From positions 1,033,143-1,097,142 of the forward strand of contig NC_133782.1 in NCBI RefSeq assembly GCF_003597395.2: a stretch of DNA of 64,000 nucleotides, in the 5' to 3' direction. This DNA is from Chelonoidis abingdonii (lineage: Eukaryota > Chordata > Testudines > Testudinidae). Within the stretch, counting starts at the first letter, position 1. Every line of letters starts with the position of its first letter. Shown here in pieces: positions 1 through 12,800 of the stretch. Both the position numbers and the translations under genes were made by a program. The notes below the pieces were generated by a model. The model made no database searches. It saw only the letters and a list, made by a program, of their open reading frames with translations, and was not told the DNA's origin.

Positions 1-807
1 CAGAGTCAATGTCCCTGTCTGGACAGTGGAGGCCACAGAAGAGGCCAGGACTGAAAGCAGCTTGGCCTTCGAGGCAGAGGAGTCGTGCAGTGAGAGACAG
101 GCTGCAGAGGAGGCAGGTGGCCCAGGGTGCTGCAGGCAGCATCAGAGCTGGCCCGCACTCTGCTGCACATTGTCATGACCAGCTCCCCATGCAAAGGGGC
201 AGGACTTTGCTTGCCCCAGGAGAAGACTCAGAACAGGGACTCTCAGCCCCAGCAGTCCAGAAAGGCAAGTTTCTTTGAGCACATGGAGTCCAGCGGGGAG
301 AACCAGGAAGAGGTGCTCTAGCTTGGGGTAGGAACAGGTTGGCTGAGGGATCCCCTGCCAGCAGCGCAGTCAGCTCAGTGAGCACATAGGACAGCGGTGG
401 CAAGGTGGGGGAGCACTGCAGGGTGGTGAAGAGGCCCCCAGCCCTGGAGGGAGTCATGGCAGAGGAGACTGTTGGGGGATTAATAAACCCCATTGTTCTC
501 CCACTTGTGTTGGTTCCCTGTAGAGCCTGCAAAATGCCCCTGCCCCAGGGAACCCATTTCCACACCCACAGCAGTGGTGGTGATGGAGGTGCCTGGAAGC
601 CCCATCTGCTGGGGTGACTGGCCCCAGGTGGCAGATCAGCAGCTGAAAGCTGCCTCAAAGCAGGGCCAGGCCCAGGCCCTTTTGGTTCAAAGTGCCCTGA
701 GCTCAGTTCCATGGCAGCCTGGCCAGAGGGGGTCACCGCAGCCCAAGACACCACTCAGCCAAATGCAAGTACTATGATCTGTGCACAACCAAAGTTAAAA
801 ACGAGAG

Positions 808-813
808 TTTATT
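808..813 (-). promoter_or_regulatory. UBE2C: UBE2C polyadenylation signal
   Basis: AATAAA on the minus strand (TTTATT on plus), about 140 bases past the UBE2C stop codon. It is the first such signal downstream of the stop and marks the likely 3' end of the transcript. Confidence 0.7.
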
Positions 814-952
814 TATATAGTAACCATGGGTTCCACCTGCAGAATTAATTTAAAAACAGCATATGATACAGAGTCCTGTACAGAGCAGTCAGAGGACAGT
901 TCCAGAGAGCAGACAGGGATAGACAGACAAAGAGCTGCAGCTTGGACAGGCA

Positions 953-3900
953 TCAGGTCTCCTGGTTCTTCACCTGCTTTGCGTATGTTTCCTGCAGGTA
1001 TTTCTTGAAGGCTGGGGAGGGAGGGGAGAGCTGTTGGAGAGGGGCAGACTCCACAGAAGACCACAGAGGGGTTCACCCTGGGCTCTCCCCACTCAGGCTA
1101 TTGTAGCTCCTGCAGCTGGCGAGAGGAAAGAAGACACCCTCCTCTACTGGGCCAGAGCTCAGCAACAAAGCCAGGCCGAGTGAGTGGCCAAGTCCCAGGC
1201 CTCCCATCAGGTACGGTCCCTGGGGAGGGTGATTGTTACCCAAACAGGTCTGAAGGCAGCTGTCCTCCTCTCTATGCCTATGTGCTGGAGGGCAGCTGTA
1301 AGCCTGTGCTGGGCCTGTAGTCAGCTCAGCCAGGAGTAACCCAGAGCCATGGTGCCTAATGGACCCCGACACGAGACACTCACCTGCTTGGTTCTTCCAG
1401 AGTTCGGCCGCATGTGTGTTCAGAGGGCTCTCAACATTCGGCTCTGAGGATTGCGAGATGCGAGGGGAGGGGTCAGTGTGAGGATAGAGGAGGCTGCCTG
1501 TTTCTTACACAGCAATGCACTCACCCCACTCCATAAGAACGGCCATACTGGGTCAGACCAAGGGTCCATCTACCCCAGTATCCTGTCTGCCGACAGTGCC
1601 CAGTGCCCCAGAGGGAAGGAACAGAACAGGGAATCATCAAGTGATCCATCCCCTGTCACTTATTCCCAGCTCCTGGCAAACAGAGGCTAGGGACACCATT
1701 CCTGCCCATCCTGGCTAACAGCCATTGATGGACCTGTCCTCCATGAACTTATCTAGTTCTTTTTTGAACCCTGTTATAGTTTTGGCCTTCAAAACATCCT
1801 CTGGCAACAAGTTCCACAGGTTGACTGTGCATTGTGTGAAGAAATGTGTCCTTTTGTTTTAAACCTGCTGCCTATTAATTTCATTTGGTGACCCCCAGTT
1901 CTTGTGTTATGAGAAGCAGTAAACAACACTTCTTTATCTACATCAGTCATGATTTTATAGACCTCAATCAGATCTCCCTTTAGCCGTCTCTTTTCCAAGC
2001 TGAAAAGTGCTAGTCTTATTAATCTCTCCTCATATGGAAACCCTTCCATACCCCTAATCATTTCTGTTGCCCTTCTATGAACCTTTTCCAATTCCAATAC
2101 ATCTAGTCTGAGATGGGGCAACAATATCTGCACACAGTATTCAAGATGTGGGCATACCATGGATTTATATAGAGGCAACATGATATTTTCTGTCCTATTA
2201 TCTATCCCTTTCTTAATCATTCCCAGCATTCTGTTTGTGTTTTTGACTGCTGCTGCACATTGAGTGGATGTTTTCGGAGAACTATCCATAATGATGCCAA
2301 GATCTCTGTGAGCAATAGCAGCTAATTAGACCCCATCATTGTATATGTATAGTTAGGATTATGTTTTCCAATGTGCATTACTTTGCATTTATCAACATTA
2401 AACTTCATCTGCCATTTTGCTGCCCAGTTACCCAGTTTTGAGAGATCCTTTTGTAGCTCTTCGCAGTCTGCCTGGAACTTAACTATCTTGAGCAGTTTTG
2501 TATCATATGCAAATTCTGCCACCTCAGTTTACCCCTTTTTCCAGATCATTTATGAATATGTTAAATAGGACTGGATCCAGTACAGACCCCTGGGGGACAC
2601 CACTATTTACCTCTCCATTTTGAAAACTGACCATTTATTCCTACCCTTTGTTTCCTGTCTTTTAACCAGTTACCAGTCCCTGAGAGAACCTTCCCTCTTA
2701 TCCCATGGCAGCTTACTTTGCATAAGAGCCTTTGGTGAGGGATCTTGTCAAAGGCTTTTTGAACATTTAAGTACACTATATCCACTGGATCCCCTTGGTC
2801 CACATGCTTGTTGACCCCCTCAAAGAATTCTAGTAGATTGGTGAGCCATGATTTTCCTTTTCTAAAACCATGTTAACTCTTCCTCAACAAATTATGTTCA
2901 TCTATATGTCTGACAATAAATATTGTTCTTTATTATAGTTTCAACCAGTTTGCCCAGTACTAAAGTCAGGCTTACAGCCCTGTGATTGCCGGTATCACCT
3001 CTGGAACCCTTTTTAAAAATTAGGGTCATATTAGCTCTCTGCTAGTCATCTGGTACAGAAGCTGATTTAAATGATAGGTTACAGACTAGTTAGTAGTTCT
3101 GCAATTTCACATTTGAGTTCCTTCAGAACTCTTGGGTGAAAACCACCTGGTCCTGGTGAAATATTACTATTTAATTTATCAGTTTGTTCCAAAACCTCCT
3201 CTAATGAAACTTCAATCTGGAACAGTTCCTCAGATCTGTCACCTAAAAAGAATGGCTCAGGTTTGGGAATCTCCCTCACATCCTCAGCCATGAAAACTGA
3301 CGCAAAGAATTAATTTAGTTTCTCCGCAAGGTCCTCATCTCCTTGAGTGCTCCTTTGGCATTTCCATCATCCAGTGGTTGTTTAGCACCTGGTCACATGC
3401 TCCCCACATGATGCCCTCTGCCCCAGCTCACACCTCAGCCTGCTCGCTGTCCCCTGTAGCTGTCATTCTATTTGTATCATGGTAGCACCCAGGAAACCCG
3501 GTCTGGACAAACCTGCAAGGGCCTTGTACAAACCTAACAAAAGCGCAGTCCCTGCCCCAGGGAGCTGAGCTGACCTGATGGTCCCAGTATCAGATGAGAC
3601 AAGAGATGGGGGTGCACAAGGAAATGATGAAGCAATCAATACTGGTCAGCATGATGGGCCACTCGGGGACAAGAACATGCTTTTGGCGAACAAGGAGAGC
3701 GAGAGGAGGCTGCCCAGGGACTCAGAGCCACAGGACACCCTGGGGCGATCCCCAGGCAGCCTCACCTCCCAGCAGGCTCTGAATGGACAGCAGGATCGTC
3801 CGGACATCGTAGAGCGCAGACCACTTGTCCTTGAGGATGTCCAGGCAGATATTGCCCTGCGTGTCCACGTTGGGGTGGTAGCAGGGAGTGAGAAACTTGA

Positions 3901-5126
3901 CGGTGGGGGCATTGTAGGGATACCCGTCGGGGAACTCCAGGGAAAGCTTATACCTCAGCTCCTCGTACACCTGGGGCAGGGAGGAAGGAAGTAGCCAGTT
4001 AGCCTGAGGGACCCAGGCCCCTCCGTGCCCTAGGGAGGCCGGGCAGACACACGGGGCCCCACTGCACACCCCAGAGCGGCAGGCTTGCCGGTGCCTCCTT
4101 GGCCCAGCTCGGCCCCTCGCTCACCGTCCCAGCGGCGCCATCGATGGTCCCGATCCACCGGAAGAGATTGTCGGACTCGGGGAAGGCGGAGATCCCTTTG
4201 TCGCCGGCCATCTGCGCAGGGAGGGACACGGGTTAGGAGCCAGCGAGCGCCCCGGCCCCACCCTGCGCCGCACAGCTCAGGGCGGGCCTGGGGCCAACCT
4301 GTCCCGCGGGACCGGCCGAGACCCGCCCCGCCCCGGCCCCAGCCAGGGCCCAGCCTCCGGGGCAGCCCCAGCGCCACCCACTCACCATCAGCGCCATCAG
4401 CTCCTGCTGCAGCCTGTGGGGATAGAGGGGACAGGGTCAGTGGGATGCAGCCCGCCCCTCCCCGCCCCGGCCCCCACCGCCCAGCCCGCCNNNNNNNNNN
4501 NNNNNNNNNNNNNNNNNNNNNNNNNNNNNNNNNNNNNNNNNNNNNNNNNNNNNNNNNNNNNNNNNNNNNNNNNNNNNNNNNNNNNNNNNNNNNNNNNNNN
4601 NNNNNNNNNNNNNNNNNNNNNNNNNNNNNNNNNNNNNNNNNNNNNNNNNNNNNNNNNNNNNNNNNNNNNNNNNNNNNNNNNNNNNNNNNNNNNNNNNNNN
4701 NNNNNNNNNNNNNNNNNNNNNNNNNNNNNNNNNNNNNNNNNNNNNNNNNNNNNNNNNNNNNNNNNNNNNNNNNNNNNNNNNNNNNNNNNNNNNNNNNNNN
4801 NNNNNNNNNNNNNNNNNNNNNNNNNNNNNNNNNNNNNNNNNNNNNNNNNNNNNNNNNNNNNNNNNNNNNNNNNNNNNNNNNNNNNNNNNNNNNNNNNNNN
4901 NNNNNNNNNNNNNNNNNNNNNNNNNNNNNNNNNNNNNNNNNNNNNNNNNNNNNNNNNNNNNNNNNNNNNNNNNNNNNNNNNNNNNNNNNNNNNNNNNNNN
5001 NNNNNNNNNNNNNNNNNNNNNNNNNNNNNNNNNNNNNNNNNNNNNNNNNNNNNNGCTGCTGCCGGGCTCGGCCCCCTTGCGGGCGGCGCCGGGGCGAGCC
5101 GCGGGGTCCGCGTTCTGCGAGGCCAT
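953..5126 (-). CDS. UBE2C: Ubiquitin-conjugating enzyme E2 C (UBCH10)
   Basis: E2 enzyme that works with the anaphase-promoting complex to ubiquitinate mitotic cyclins and securin. Coding exons on the minus strand, all with GT-AG ends: 5126-5055 (runs into a gap), 4413-4386, 4211-4125, 3971-3766, 1443-1384 and 1011-953 (stop TGA 955-953). The start reads [10 protein letters not shown], as in vertebrate UBE2C. The core contains [10 protein letters not shown], then HPN and [12 protein letters not shown] with the catalytic cysteine; the last exon reads [13 protein letters not shown]. Roughly ten residues of the N-terminal extension, with the end of exon 1, fall in the 564-base gap. Intron 4 (1444-3765) is mostly a CR1 element. 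The next gene upstream on the same strand is DNTTIP1, as in mammals. Identification is secure from the conserved sequence. Confidence 0.96.
1530..3390 (-). mobile_element. CR1 LINE, 5'-truncated
   Basis: About 1.85 kb inside UBE2C intron 4. The minus strand encodes broken reverse-transcriptase segments ([20 protein letters not shown] near 2770, [23 protein letters not shown] near 2400). The 3' end carries the typical CR1 terminus on minus (GACCCAGTATGGCCGTTCTTATG at 1532-1560, read in reverse). Several frameshifts and stops; not functional. Confidence 0.9.
4491..5054. other. Assembly gap (564 N)
   Basis: Run of N in the GC-rich exon 1/intron 1 region of UBE2C. It hides the end of coding exon 1. 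Confidence 1.
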
Positions 5127-5174
5127 AACAGCGCTACTTGGCCCCTCCCGCGGCCGCTCGCTCCCGCTCCAGCG

Positions 5175-5331
5175 TTTGAAACGGACGTCCGCCCCCTCAG
5201 CCAATCAGCAGCCCGTTTTGTTTCGATTCAGCCAATCGCGACTCGACAGGGACGGGGGAGCCCACCCAACCGGCCTCCGGCTCCATCGACCTCAGGATTG
5301 GCCCGGTGGAGCGTCAATTACCCGGGATTGG
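5175..5331 (-). promoter_or_regulatory. UBE2C: UBE2C promoter: four CCAAT boxes and a CHR-like site
   Basis: CCAAT occurs on plus at 5201-5205 and 5232-5236 and on minus at 5297-5301 and 5327-5331; each pair is spaced 30-31 bp. TTTGAA at 5175-5180 matches the CHR element and lies about 50 bp upstream of the ATG. NF-Y sites at about 30-bp spacing plus a CHR are the known promoter grammar of G2/M genes controlled by DREAM/MMB, and mammalian UBE2C is such a gene. The sites are seen; the function is inferred. Confidence 0.7.
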
Positions 5332-5435
5332 CTGTGACTCACGACGCAAACGACTGTGGCCGAGAAGGGCGGGGCAGGCCCTTAAAGGGCCAGTAACCGG
5401 CAGTTCCAGCTGGGGGCTCAGCCCCAGCCTAGAGA

Positions 5436-5558
5436 TAGGGTTACCAGACCACAAGTGTGAAAAATGGGGACGGGGCTGGGGGGTAACAGGAGCCTATGTA
5501 AGAAAAAGCCCCAAATGTTGGGACTGTCCCTCTAAAATCAGGCCAGCCGGTCACCCTA
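5436..5558. mobile_element. Short MITE with TAGGGTnACCAGA ends
   Basis: A 123-bp element with terminal inverted repeats (TAGGGTTACCAGA / GGTCACCCTA). A second copy lies at 5874-5976. The interior (GGGACGG...TAAGAAAAAGCCCC) is shared by both copies. Confidence 0.75.
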
Positions 5559-5873
5559 CCTAGGGACCAGGACAGCGGGGCCCGACTGCTGGGAGAGGGT
5601 CAGACCAGCCCAGGGCTCCGCGTTGCAGAGTGGGCCTGCACGGCCTGGCCTAGGCAGCTGCATGGGCCTTTGCACCTACAGCCTCCTCCACCCCCTACAG
5701 CCAGCTCGGCCCCAGGGAACACACACCTGTAACAAAGAGAACACCATGTGCTGTGTGCCAGAGAGCCCAGATGCTGGGGCACAAGCAGCTTGTTTTCCAT
5801 TGCAGCCCTTGAGTTCTCTATTCGGTAGCAAGCTCCACAAGGCAGAGGTCCCCCACGCTGCCAGGGCAGGGAC

Positions 5874-5976
5874 TAGGGTGACCAGACAGCAAATGTGAAA
5901 AATTGGGACGGGGGGAAGGGTAATAGAAGGCTATATAAGAAAAAGACCCCAAAATCAGGACCTATGGTCATCCTAG
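5874..5976. mobile_element. Short MITE, second copy
   Basis: A 103-bp copy with the same ends (TAGGGTGACCAGA / GGTCATCCTA) and the same interior as 5436-5558. Both sit in the short UBE2C-DNTTIP1 intergenic space. Confidence 0.75.
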
Positions 5977-6495
5977 CAGGGACTTGCAGGAGAGCTTCGT
6001 GTAGCTGAAAGCTTGTCTCTCTCCCCTCCAACAAAAGACATAGCTCCACAGAGCCAAGCTGTGTGAAGTTACGAGCAGATTGGGGTGCTGGATACGTCAT
6101 CACTTCTGTCTATAAAATCACAGCTCCGCTGAAGGAAGCCAGCTCAGCACAAACAGGAAGCAGACTCCAGCTTTCAATGACAGCAGCCGACAGATGCCAG
6201 CAGACTGGCTATGGCTAAAGCACTGAGGAATATGGCAGCACAGGAATTCAAACTCTAGACCCTCTGCTATATCAGCAATGGGGGCACTACTAAAGAACCT
6301 TCTCCATGAGGAGGCAGGAGTAGCAACTCGAATGTTCTCTTTCCCAGATCCTGGCCCCAAGAAGTGGGAGAAACTCTCACTCCTTCCCCCATTAGCTCTG
6401 TATAAGGAACAGCTCCATATCCCTCTTTCCCAATACAGCTATTTCCCCCCACGGTAACTGCCTTTGCAAGGGCACAGCAGGTTCTGGCAGCAGCA

Positions 6496-6501
6496 TTTAT
6501 T
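6496..6501 (-). promoter_or_regulatory. DNTTIP1: DNTTIP1 polyadenylation signal
   Basis: AATAAA on minus, about 325 bases past the DNTTIP1 stop codon at 6827-6825. It gives a plausible single 3' UTR. Confidence 0.65.
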
Positions 6502-6824
6502 ACAAATCTGTTTGTACACAGAGGATCTGAAACAGGAAGTTCACACAAATAGAAAAGTGCAGCTCTGAAGAGAAGCAGGAAGCAGCCACTGACTTTGCTT
6601 ACTGCCAGCCACCACTGACTAAGGGGAATGGCCCAAACAGCTCTCAGGAGGTTTCATCACAGCTGCTGCACTGCTTTTCCCTGTGGGCAGCATTCTGGTA
6701 CCTGGGCCAACAAAAGCACAAGCCCCAACATGTCTAGTGGAACACAAAGTAAGGAAAGAGAGGGAAACTCCTGTGAGAGTCCATGCTGTTACAGGGCGCC
6801 GCTTGGCGGGGAGGTTGAGGTTTC

Positions 6825-9800
6825 TTATGTTTCATGGGTTCCCTCTGGAGGCTGTGGGTCCCCTTCATGGCGAAGTGTCTCCATATATTTCTGCATCTTT
6901 TCAGTCATCCATGCTGGTGGGATAAAAGGTTTTAGTTCCTCCAGCTTCAAATCAAGAGAGCCCCTGGTGAACAAACGAGAGACAGGAGTGAGCATGTGGG
7001 GAGGGACACAGACACTGTCTGGTCACAGTTTCAGGAAAGCTCAGCACCCACTATGAAATAAGATTTTCCAGAGAGCAGGGCTCCCATGAGAAGTCTGATT
7101 TTCAGGAGAGTGCAGCAAGGTGGGCAGACACTGGGTGCTGAGAAGTCTCATCCCAGTTGTGGGTGCTCAGCACAAGATCACGGTGAGATCATCTGGTAGT
7201 GCACAATACTAGGCAGGACCTTGCTCGCTCTCTTGTGCCCTGTGGACAGGGCGACTCCTCCATCCCTTCCCCCAGTCATTTCTGTTTTATAAGGGCAGAG
7301 GTTTCAGCACAGCTGAAGTCTTGGTTCCTTGCCTCACCTGTAATCATCACTGGCAGCCAGATCCTGAATATCCTCCTCTATGAGGAGGTAGGCCTGCAGC
7401 AAATCAGGAAACATGAGATGGTTAGAAGCCATTCTGGTTGAACATACACATGCTAACAAGATTTTCCACTTGGCTACTCTGAAACGAGATCTGCTGGCAT
7501 GAAGCAGTAGCGCTAGCTCTGTAAATAGCACCCCTCCCCCAATACCTCAAAGAAACCAGGTCAGGTGTGAGCAGAATTGCTCCTGAGAGTCCAGGGGAAG
7601 TGGTTTTCTGCATCTCACGGTTCCACCTTGCTCACTCTTACAAACCCTCATCATCGTAACAGTCGCATCAAAGCTGATGACTTCCCAGGCTGAAGCAACA
7701 GCTGCCAAATCTCAGCCCCAAGTGATGAGGTGCAGAAAGTGGCCTGCCAGATGGTACTCTGAAAGGGGCTGCTGTATGGACGAGCCCAACAGCAAACCCA
7801 GGCCCCCGGAATCCCTGCTGCTTACTGCACTGGGTTCTGCTTATTTGCACAGTTAAATTCTGAACCAGTTTACTTTACGATTCTCTCCCAGTCCCCATCA
7901 AGACCCCAGGCTATGGCAGGAGCCAGGCCTGGCCACACTCACCATCTTGCCCCCTGTGGCCCTCATGTGCTGCTGTTCTGCCAGCCAGTGCTTGTCTTGA
8001 GGATCAGCTGCATACTGCAACAGAGCAGCAAGGTGAGACCACCACAAGCAACATATCATCACGGGGCAACTTCTGGGTGTGGACACAGAGCCCAGGCCCA
8101 GTCCTTCTCTGTGGAAACCCAGGGGGTAACCCCTGTCTCCCAGTAAGAGATCTTCCTATGAATAAGGACTCAGCGCCATCCTGCTTACTCCTCAAAGCAG
8201 AGCCTCTTGTGCCAGGCAAATTCATCACTCCACAGGAAGCAAGTCTAGTGTATGACATTAGCTTTAATATAATTTTTAAATCTATTATGAGGTAACATCC
8301 ACAATGTACTCGAGTCCCTGCCCCAGGAGACAACAAGCAACGTCAGCAGGGTGTGAGAGGGAATAGAACATACAAGCACAAGTATATATCCCCACCCCCG
8401 TCACAAGCAAGTTCTGAGCAAACCCCCCCAAAGGAAACGTTGTGCTGACGTTTCTGACCTTAAAGAGATGGGGGTGTTTGATGTAGAGTCGCCCTCTAGT
8501 TCCTCCCATTCCGAGAGCCCTGAAACAGGAACATGGTGGGGGAAGGAGGGTTAGGCCTCTGCACAGGGGCAGCTGAAGAGTGATGTATGGAGGCTTCCTT
8601 CTGTTCCCAGAGCCCGTGCCCTTCCCACTCTGCTTCAGAATGCAGAGATATTTAACTAGTCAGAGGAGCACCATGGGCTCCAACTCCAGAGACAGTGCCG
8701 CTGCCCCCTTCTTCCCCTCACCCAGAACCACGGGGCACAGATCCAGCACCCCACAGGGCGATTCCTTACTTGTTTGCTCGAGATCCCAGCACAAAGGTTG
8801 TGGACTCAGTCAGTCGGGCTGGATCCCACTACAGAGCGATTGGGAAAGGGGCAGAGATTAGAAACCCAAAAGATCCAGATCCAGATCCAGCACCCCCACT
8901 TTGAGCCTCAGATTTCTGTGGCAAACTCCTGCAGGGGCCCCACTGGCTCTGATGGGGCTGACAAGCTGCAGGCTCGTGGGCTCCATGGAGGGGAAAATAC
9001 ACCTCATACCTTGACTGATTGAACAGGCAGTGGAGTTTCTCTGCCCTTCCCAGTGGAACGTGCTGCCCTGGGACAGATCATCCATAGCCAGGAGGAGTCT
9101 ACATCCTCCAAGCTGCTGGGCTGCACTGGGGAATGCTCACAGGCTGTGGGTACGGAGGCAGGAGACGAGGGCCTCCACCCAGCCAACTGCTCTCCCCGCT
9201 TTGTCACTGCAGGGAGGTGGCAGAGCTGGGTTAAGCCTGGCCTGGAATCAGCCTCTGTTCCTGTAGGTGGCAGGATGATCCCTGCCGGAGGCAACGGGGA
9301 GAAGGGAGGCTGCATGGAACACTACTGAGCCGAGCCAAGCCAAGCCCAGTGAAAGGACAGCCAGCTGCACCCTGTACCTTTGGTCCTTCCCGGCGCACTG
9401 GCTCACAGGATTTGAGCTTCCACCTGATGGGGAAAGAACACATAATAGGCCTGAATTCCCAGAGGGCTCATGCCAAGAAGCCACAAAAGAACTGAAATCA
9501 ACACTGGATAAAAAGCACTAGGAAAGGGCCTGCCAGGAGCAGACTCTGTGGGGAGGGCTGGTCATCTTGCCAGCCCTAGATTTTACTAATCCAAGCTGCC
9601 TACGCCTAAAATGATTCTGCTCTCCTGATCGGGCTATACATCCCCTCCCCCTCTCCAGACAGACAGAGCACCCCTGAATATCCCTCCGCCCCCACACACC
9701 CATTTCACTGGTGCTAGATCCTCTTCCGCATCAACCCATCTCCTCTCCAGAGTCCCACAAGACTCATGGCCTTCTGCTCTCTTGTATCTCCCCTGGCTCC

Positions 9801-12800
9801 TCTGATCCCTGCCTTGAACCTTACCTGACAATACTCGGCCACACATTTCAGGCCCTTCTGTGACCCTCCCCCCAGCCTCACTGACCAGGCTCATTTAGCT
9901 GAAGAAAAGCTGTGCAGGTCTCACACACAGAAATGCTTCTCTTGGCCAGGAGGAGCCCCCAAGTTGAGCTCCAGACACTCCTCTTCCTTCTTGACTCAGA
10001 CCTTCCATTTCCCTCCAGAGGCCCTACCCTGAATGCCAAGCTTGGCCATGAGTTTTCCCTCTACATCCCCCATTGTTGCAAATCTGTCATTGCCACCTGT
10101 GTGACTCACTGCCCCTGTGTGCAGCTGCCTTGACTGGCCCAAATTCTATGCAGGTCTCCATCTTCTCAGCCGATCTTCGTCAACTCTGTTACTGCAATTT
10201 CCTTCTCTATGGCTTCTGAGTCCCTGCCCTCCTGTCTCCAGCACATGCACTATGCTGCCTTCTCACTGGTAGGGAGTGCGGTCATAGCACTCCCATCTAC
10301 AGGTTCCTCATTCACTTGTTTGAGCTTGCAATTAAACCCCTTTGTGGCCAGGCTCCAGCCGACCACGTGTGTCTTCACTCCCCTCGCCTGAGCCTCCTGT
10401 TTGCCCATATGCACAATCTCACCACAGCCAAGAACCTTGTGCCCTGCAGCTCTCGTGTTTGGAGCTGCCTGCCTGTAGGGTTGGACTCAGAGAGAGGACG
10501 AGTCAACCTCAGCTGAAAGCATCTTGCCCACTTGGCAATCCATTTGTGTGAGACACACCAGGAGAAAGATAGCTGGGCTGCCCTACCCTTCCCCAGTCAG
10601 CCTTGTGTCTCCCCTCTTATCTCCACACTTACGTGGCCACGCTTGAGGCTCCACGATCATTCAGCAGGCTCTGCCCTGGAGGTCGCCCCTTCCTCTGCAA
10701 GAGAGAAATCCCTCATTGTATCACTCACCTGAGAAGCACACATACATTCCCTGCTGTGAAGGCAGCTCTCCCAACCACATGATGAAACTATTAAGCGCAG
10801 CTTTAAGATATGCTGAGACAGGGCAAAATAGCCAGCACTGCTGAGCAGAATGGGGGCCACAGGCTGCCCTAGGGGCTGCCCCCTTCTTAACCCTCTCTCA
10901 GCAATAGGGAGGGAGCAGCCAGTGAAGCGTGCACAAGAAATGAGGGCCTAATAATAATAATAATAATAATATAATAATAGGAGATATGCCAATCTCCTAG
11001 AACTGGAAGGGACCTTGACAGGTCATCAAGTCTAGCTCCCTGCCTTCACTAGCAGGACCAATTTTTGCCCCAGATCCCTAAGTGGCCCCCTCAAGGATTG
11101 AACTCACAATCTGGGTTTAGCAGGCCAATGCTCAAACCACTGAGCTATCTCTCCCCACCCTGCTTCCCCATGAGGCAGTGTGTCGGCGTGGAGTCCTTGC
11201 ATGGCCCTTACCTTTTTGGGAACAGGGCTTCCCCGCCGACTTGATTCCTCTTCCATCTGCCGGGCACGCTGGCAAAGAAATTAGCGATGGGATGAACATA
11301 GCCCTTCTCCCTCCCCAGTCTCTAGCCACCCAGACAACTACTGTCTTCTCCACTGCACCTAGAAATGCATGCCACTCAAGCAGGTGGAGCCACCCCAGCC
11401 TGATCCTTAGAGATGGGCACATGGGGTTCTACCTGCCCAAGGCAGAGACCAGGCCTGGGCCCCTCACTGCTCTGTCCAAGTCCTCTCCTCTCCCAGCCTT
11501 CACTCTCCCCAATTCCATTTCCTCATCAGTAGGACTGACAGAGAGGCAAGAAATCCACTTACAGAGGTCTCCTCTGCAGCCAAGTGGCTTTACAAAGGAC
11601 AGACTGGCTAGGAGATCCCTGCTCCACCCCCATTAGAGGTTCTGGTTCCATTTCTTGATCATCACTATCACAGCAGGTAAGAATCGAATACTGCTATGGG
11701 CCTCTCCTAGCTTCTGCCAAGCCACTGCTAGAGAAAAAGCAATTAGAAGCCCAAGCCCAGACTCCCAGCCCAGGTCCCTGAAGTTCAGCCCTCTGTGATA
11801 GCAGCTCTACCTTTGGCACTGGCTGCTCGTGGGTCAGTCTGGGTATCACCTTCTTGCCATCAGAGAACAGCAGCTTGGCCTGTGGGGAGAGAGGGAAGGG
11901 TTATCTGCCTCCAGGAAGCTGCTATACTTCAGGGGCCCCAAGAGGACCAGGAAGAAGGCTAGATGTGGGACAGGTTCTTTCCCCGAGAGGAATTCACAGA
12001 TGGATTTGATTCCTTTAACAGCTTTTACACGTGGCGTATCTGGCTCAAATCACTGGACTAACATGAACGCAGAGTCACAAAGGCCAGAAAGGACCCAGCT
12101 GATCCTCTAGTTTGACACTGCCCCGACCACTCGAATAACACAGGTCAGAGAACTTCCATGAATTACTTCTTGTTTGAACTGGAGCAGATCTTCCAGAAAA
12201 ACATACACGTAGGATTTAAAAATCTCCAGTGATGGAGAATCCACCATCACCCTTGGTATATTGTTACAATAGTTAATTACTCTCGCTGTTCATAATTTGC
12301 ACCCTATTTCCAGTCTGAATTTGTCTTGCTTCAACTTCCAGCTGTTAGAGTGTATTAGACTTTCATCTGCTAGAGCAGAGGTGGGCAAACTATGGCCTGC
12401 AGGACCCTCCTGCCCAGCTCCTAAGCTCCTGGCCCCTCCCCCGCAGCCTCAATGTGCCGCATCGCTGGTGCAATCCTCTGGGCAGCGGGGTTGCAAGTTC
12501 CTGGGGCAGCACAGCTGCGGAGCTGTGGCCTGCCCTGGTGCTCTGTGCTGCATGGTGGAGTGGCTGGTTCCAGCCGGGTGGCATAGCTGTAGCACCGCCA
12601 GCCACTGGTGCTCCAGGCAGCATGGTAAGGGGGCAGGGAGCAGGTGGCATTGGATAGAGGGCAGGGGAGTTCGGGGTGGTGGTAAGGCGGCAGGGGTGTG
12701 CATAGGGGTCGGGACAGTCAAAGGGTGGGGAACAGGGGGGTTTGAATGGGTGCAGGGGTCCTGGGGGGTAGTCAGGAAGGAGGAGGGTTGGATGGGGTAG

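Noticed and set aside
173..754. 193-aa minus-strand frame upstream of the UBE2C 3' end
   Set aside because: No domain, splice context or protein-like pattern; probably chance in GC-rich sequence.
4085..5396. Long open frames of 255-347 aa across 4085-5396
   Set aside because: They are created by translating the N gap and GC-rich promoter sequence; only the UBE2C exons are real.
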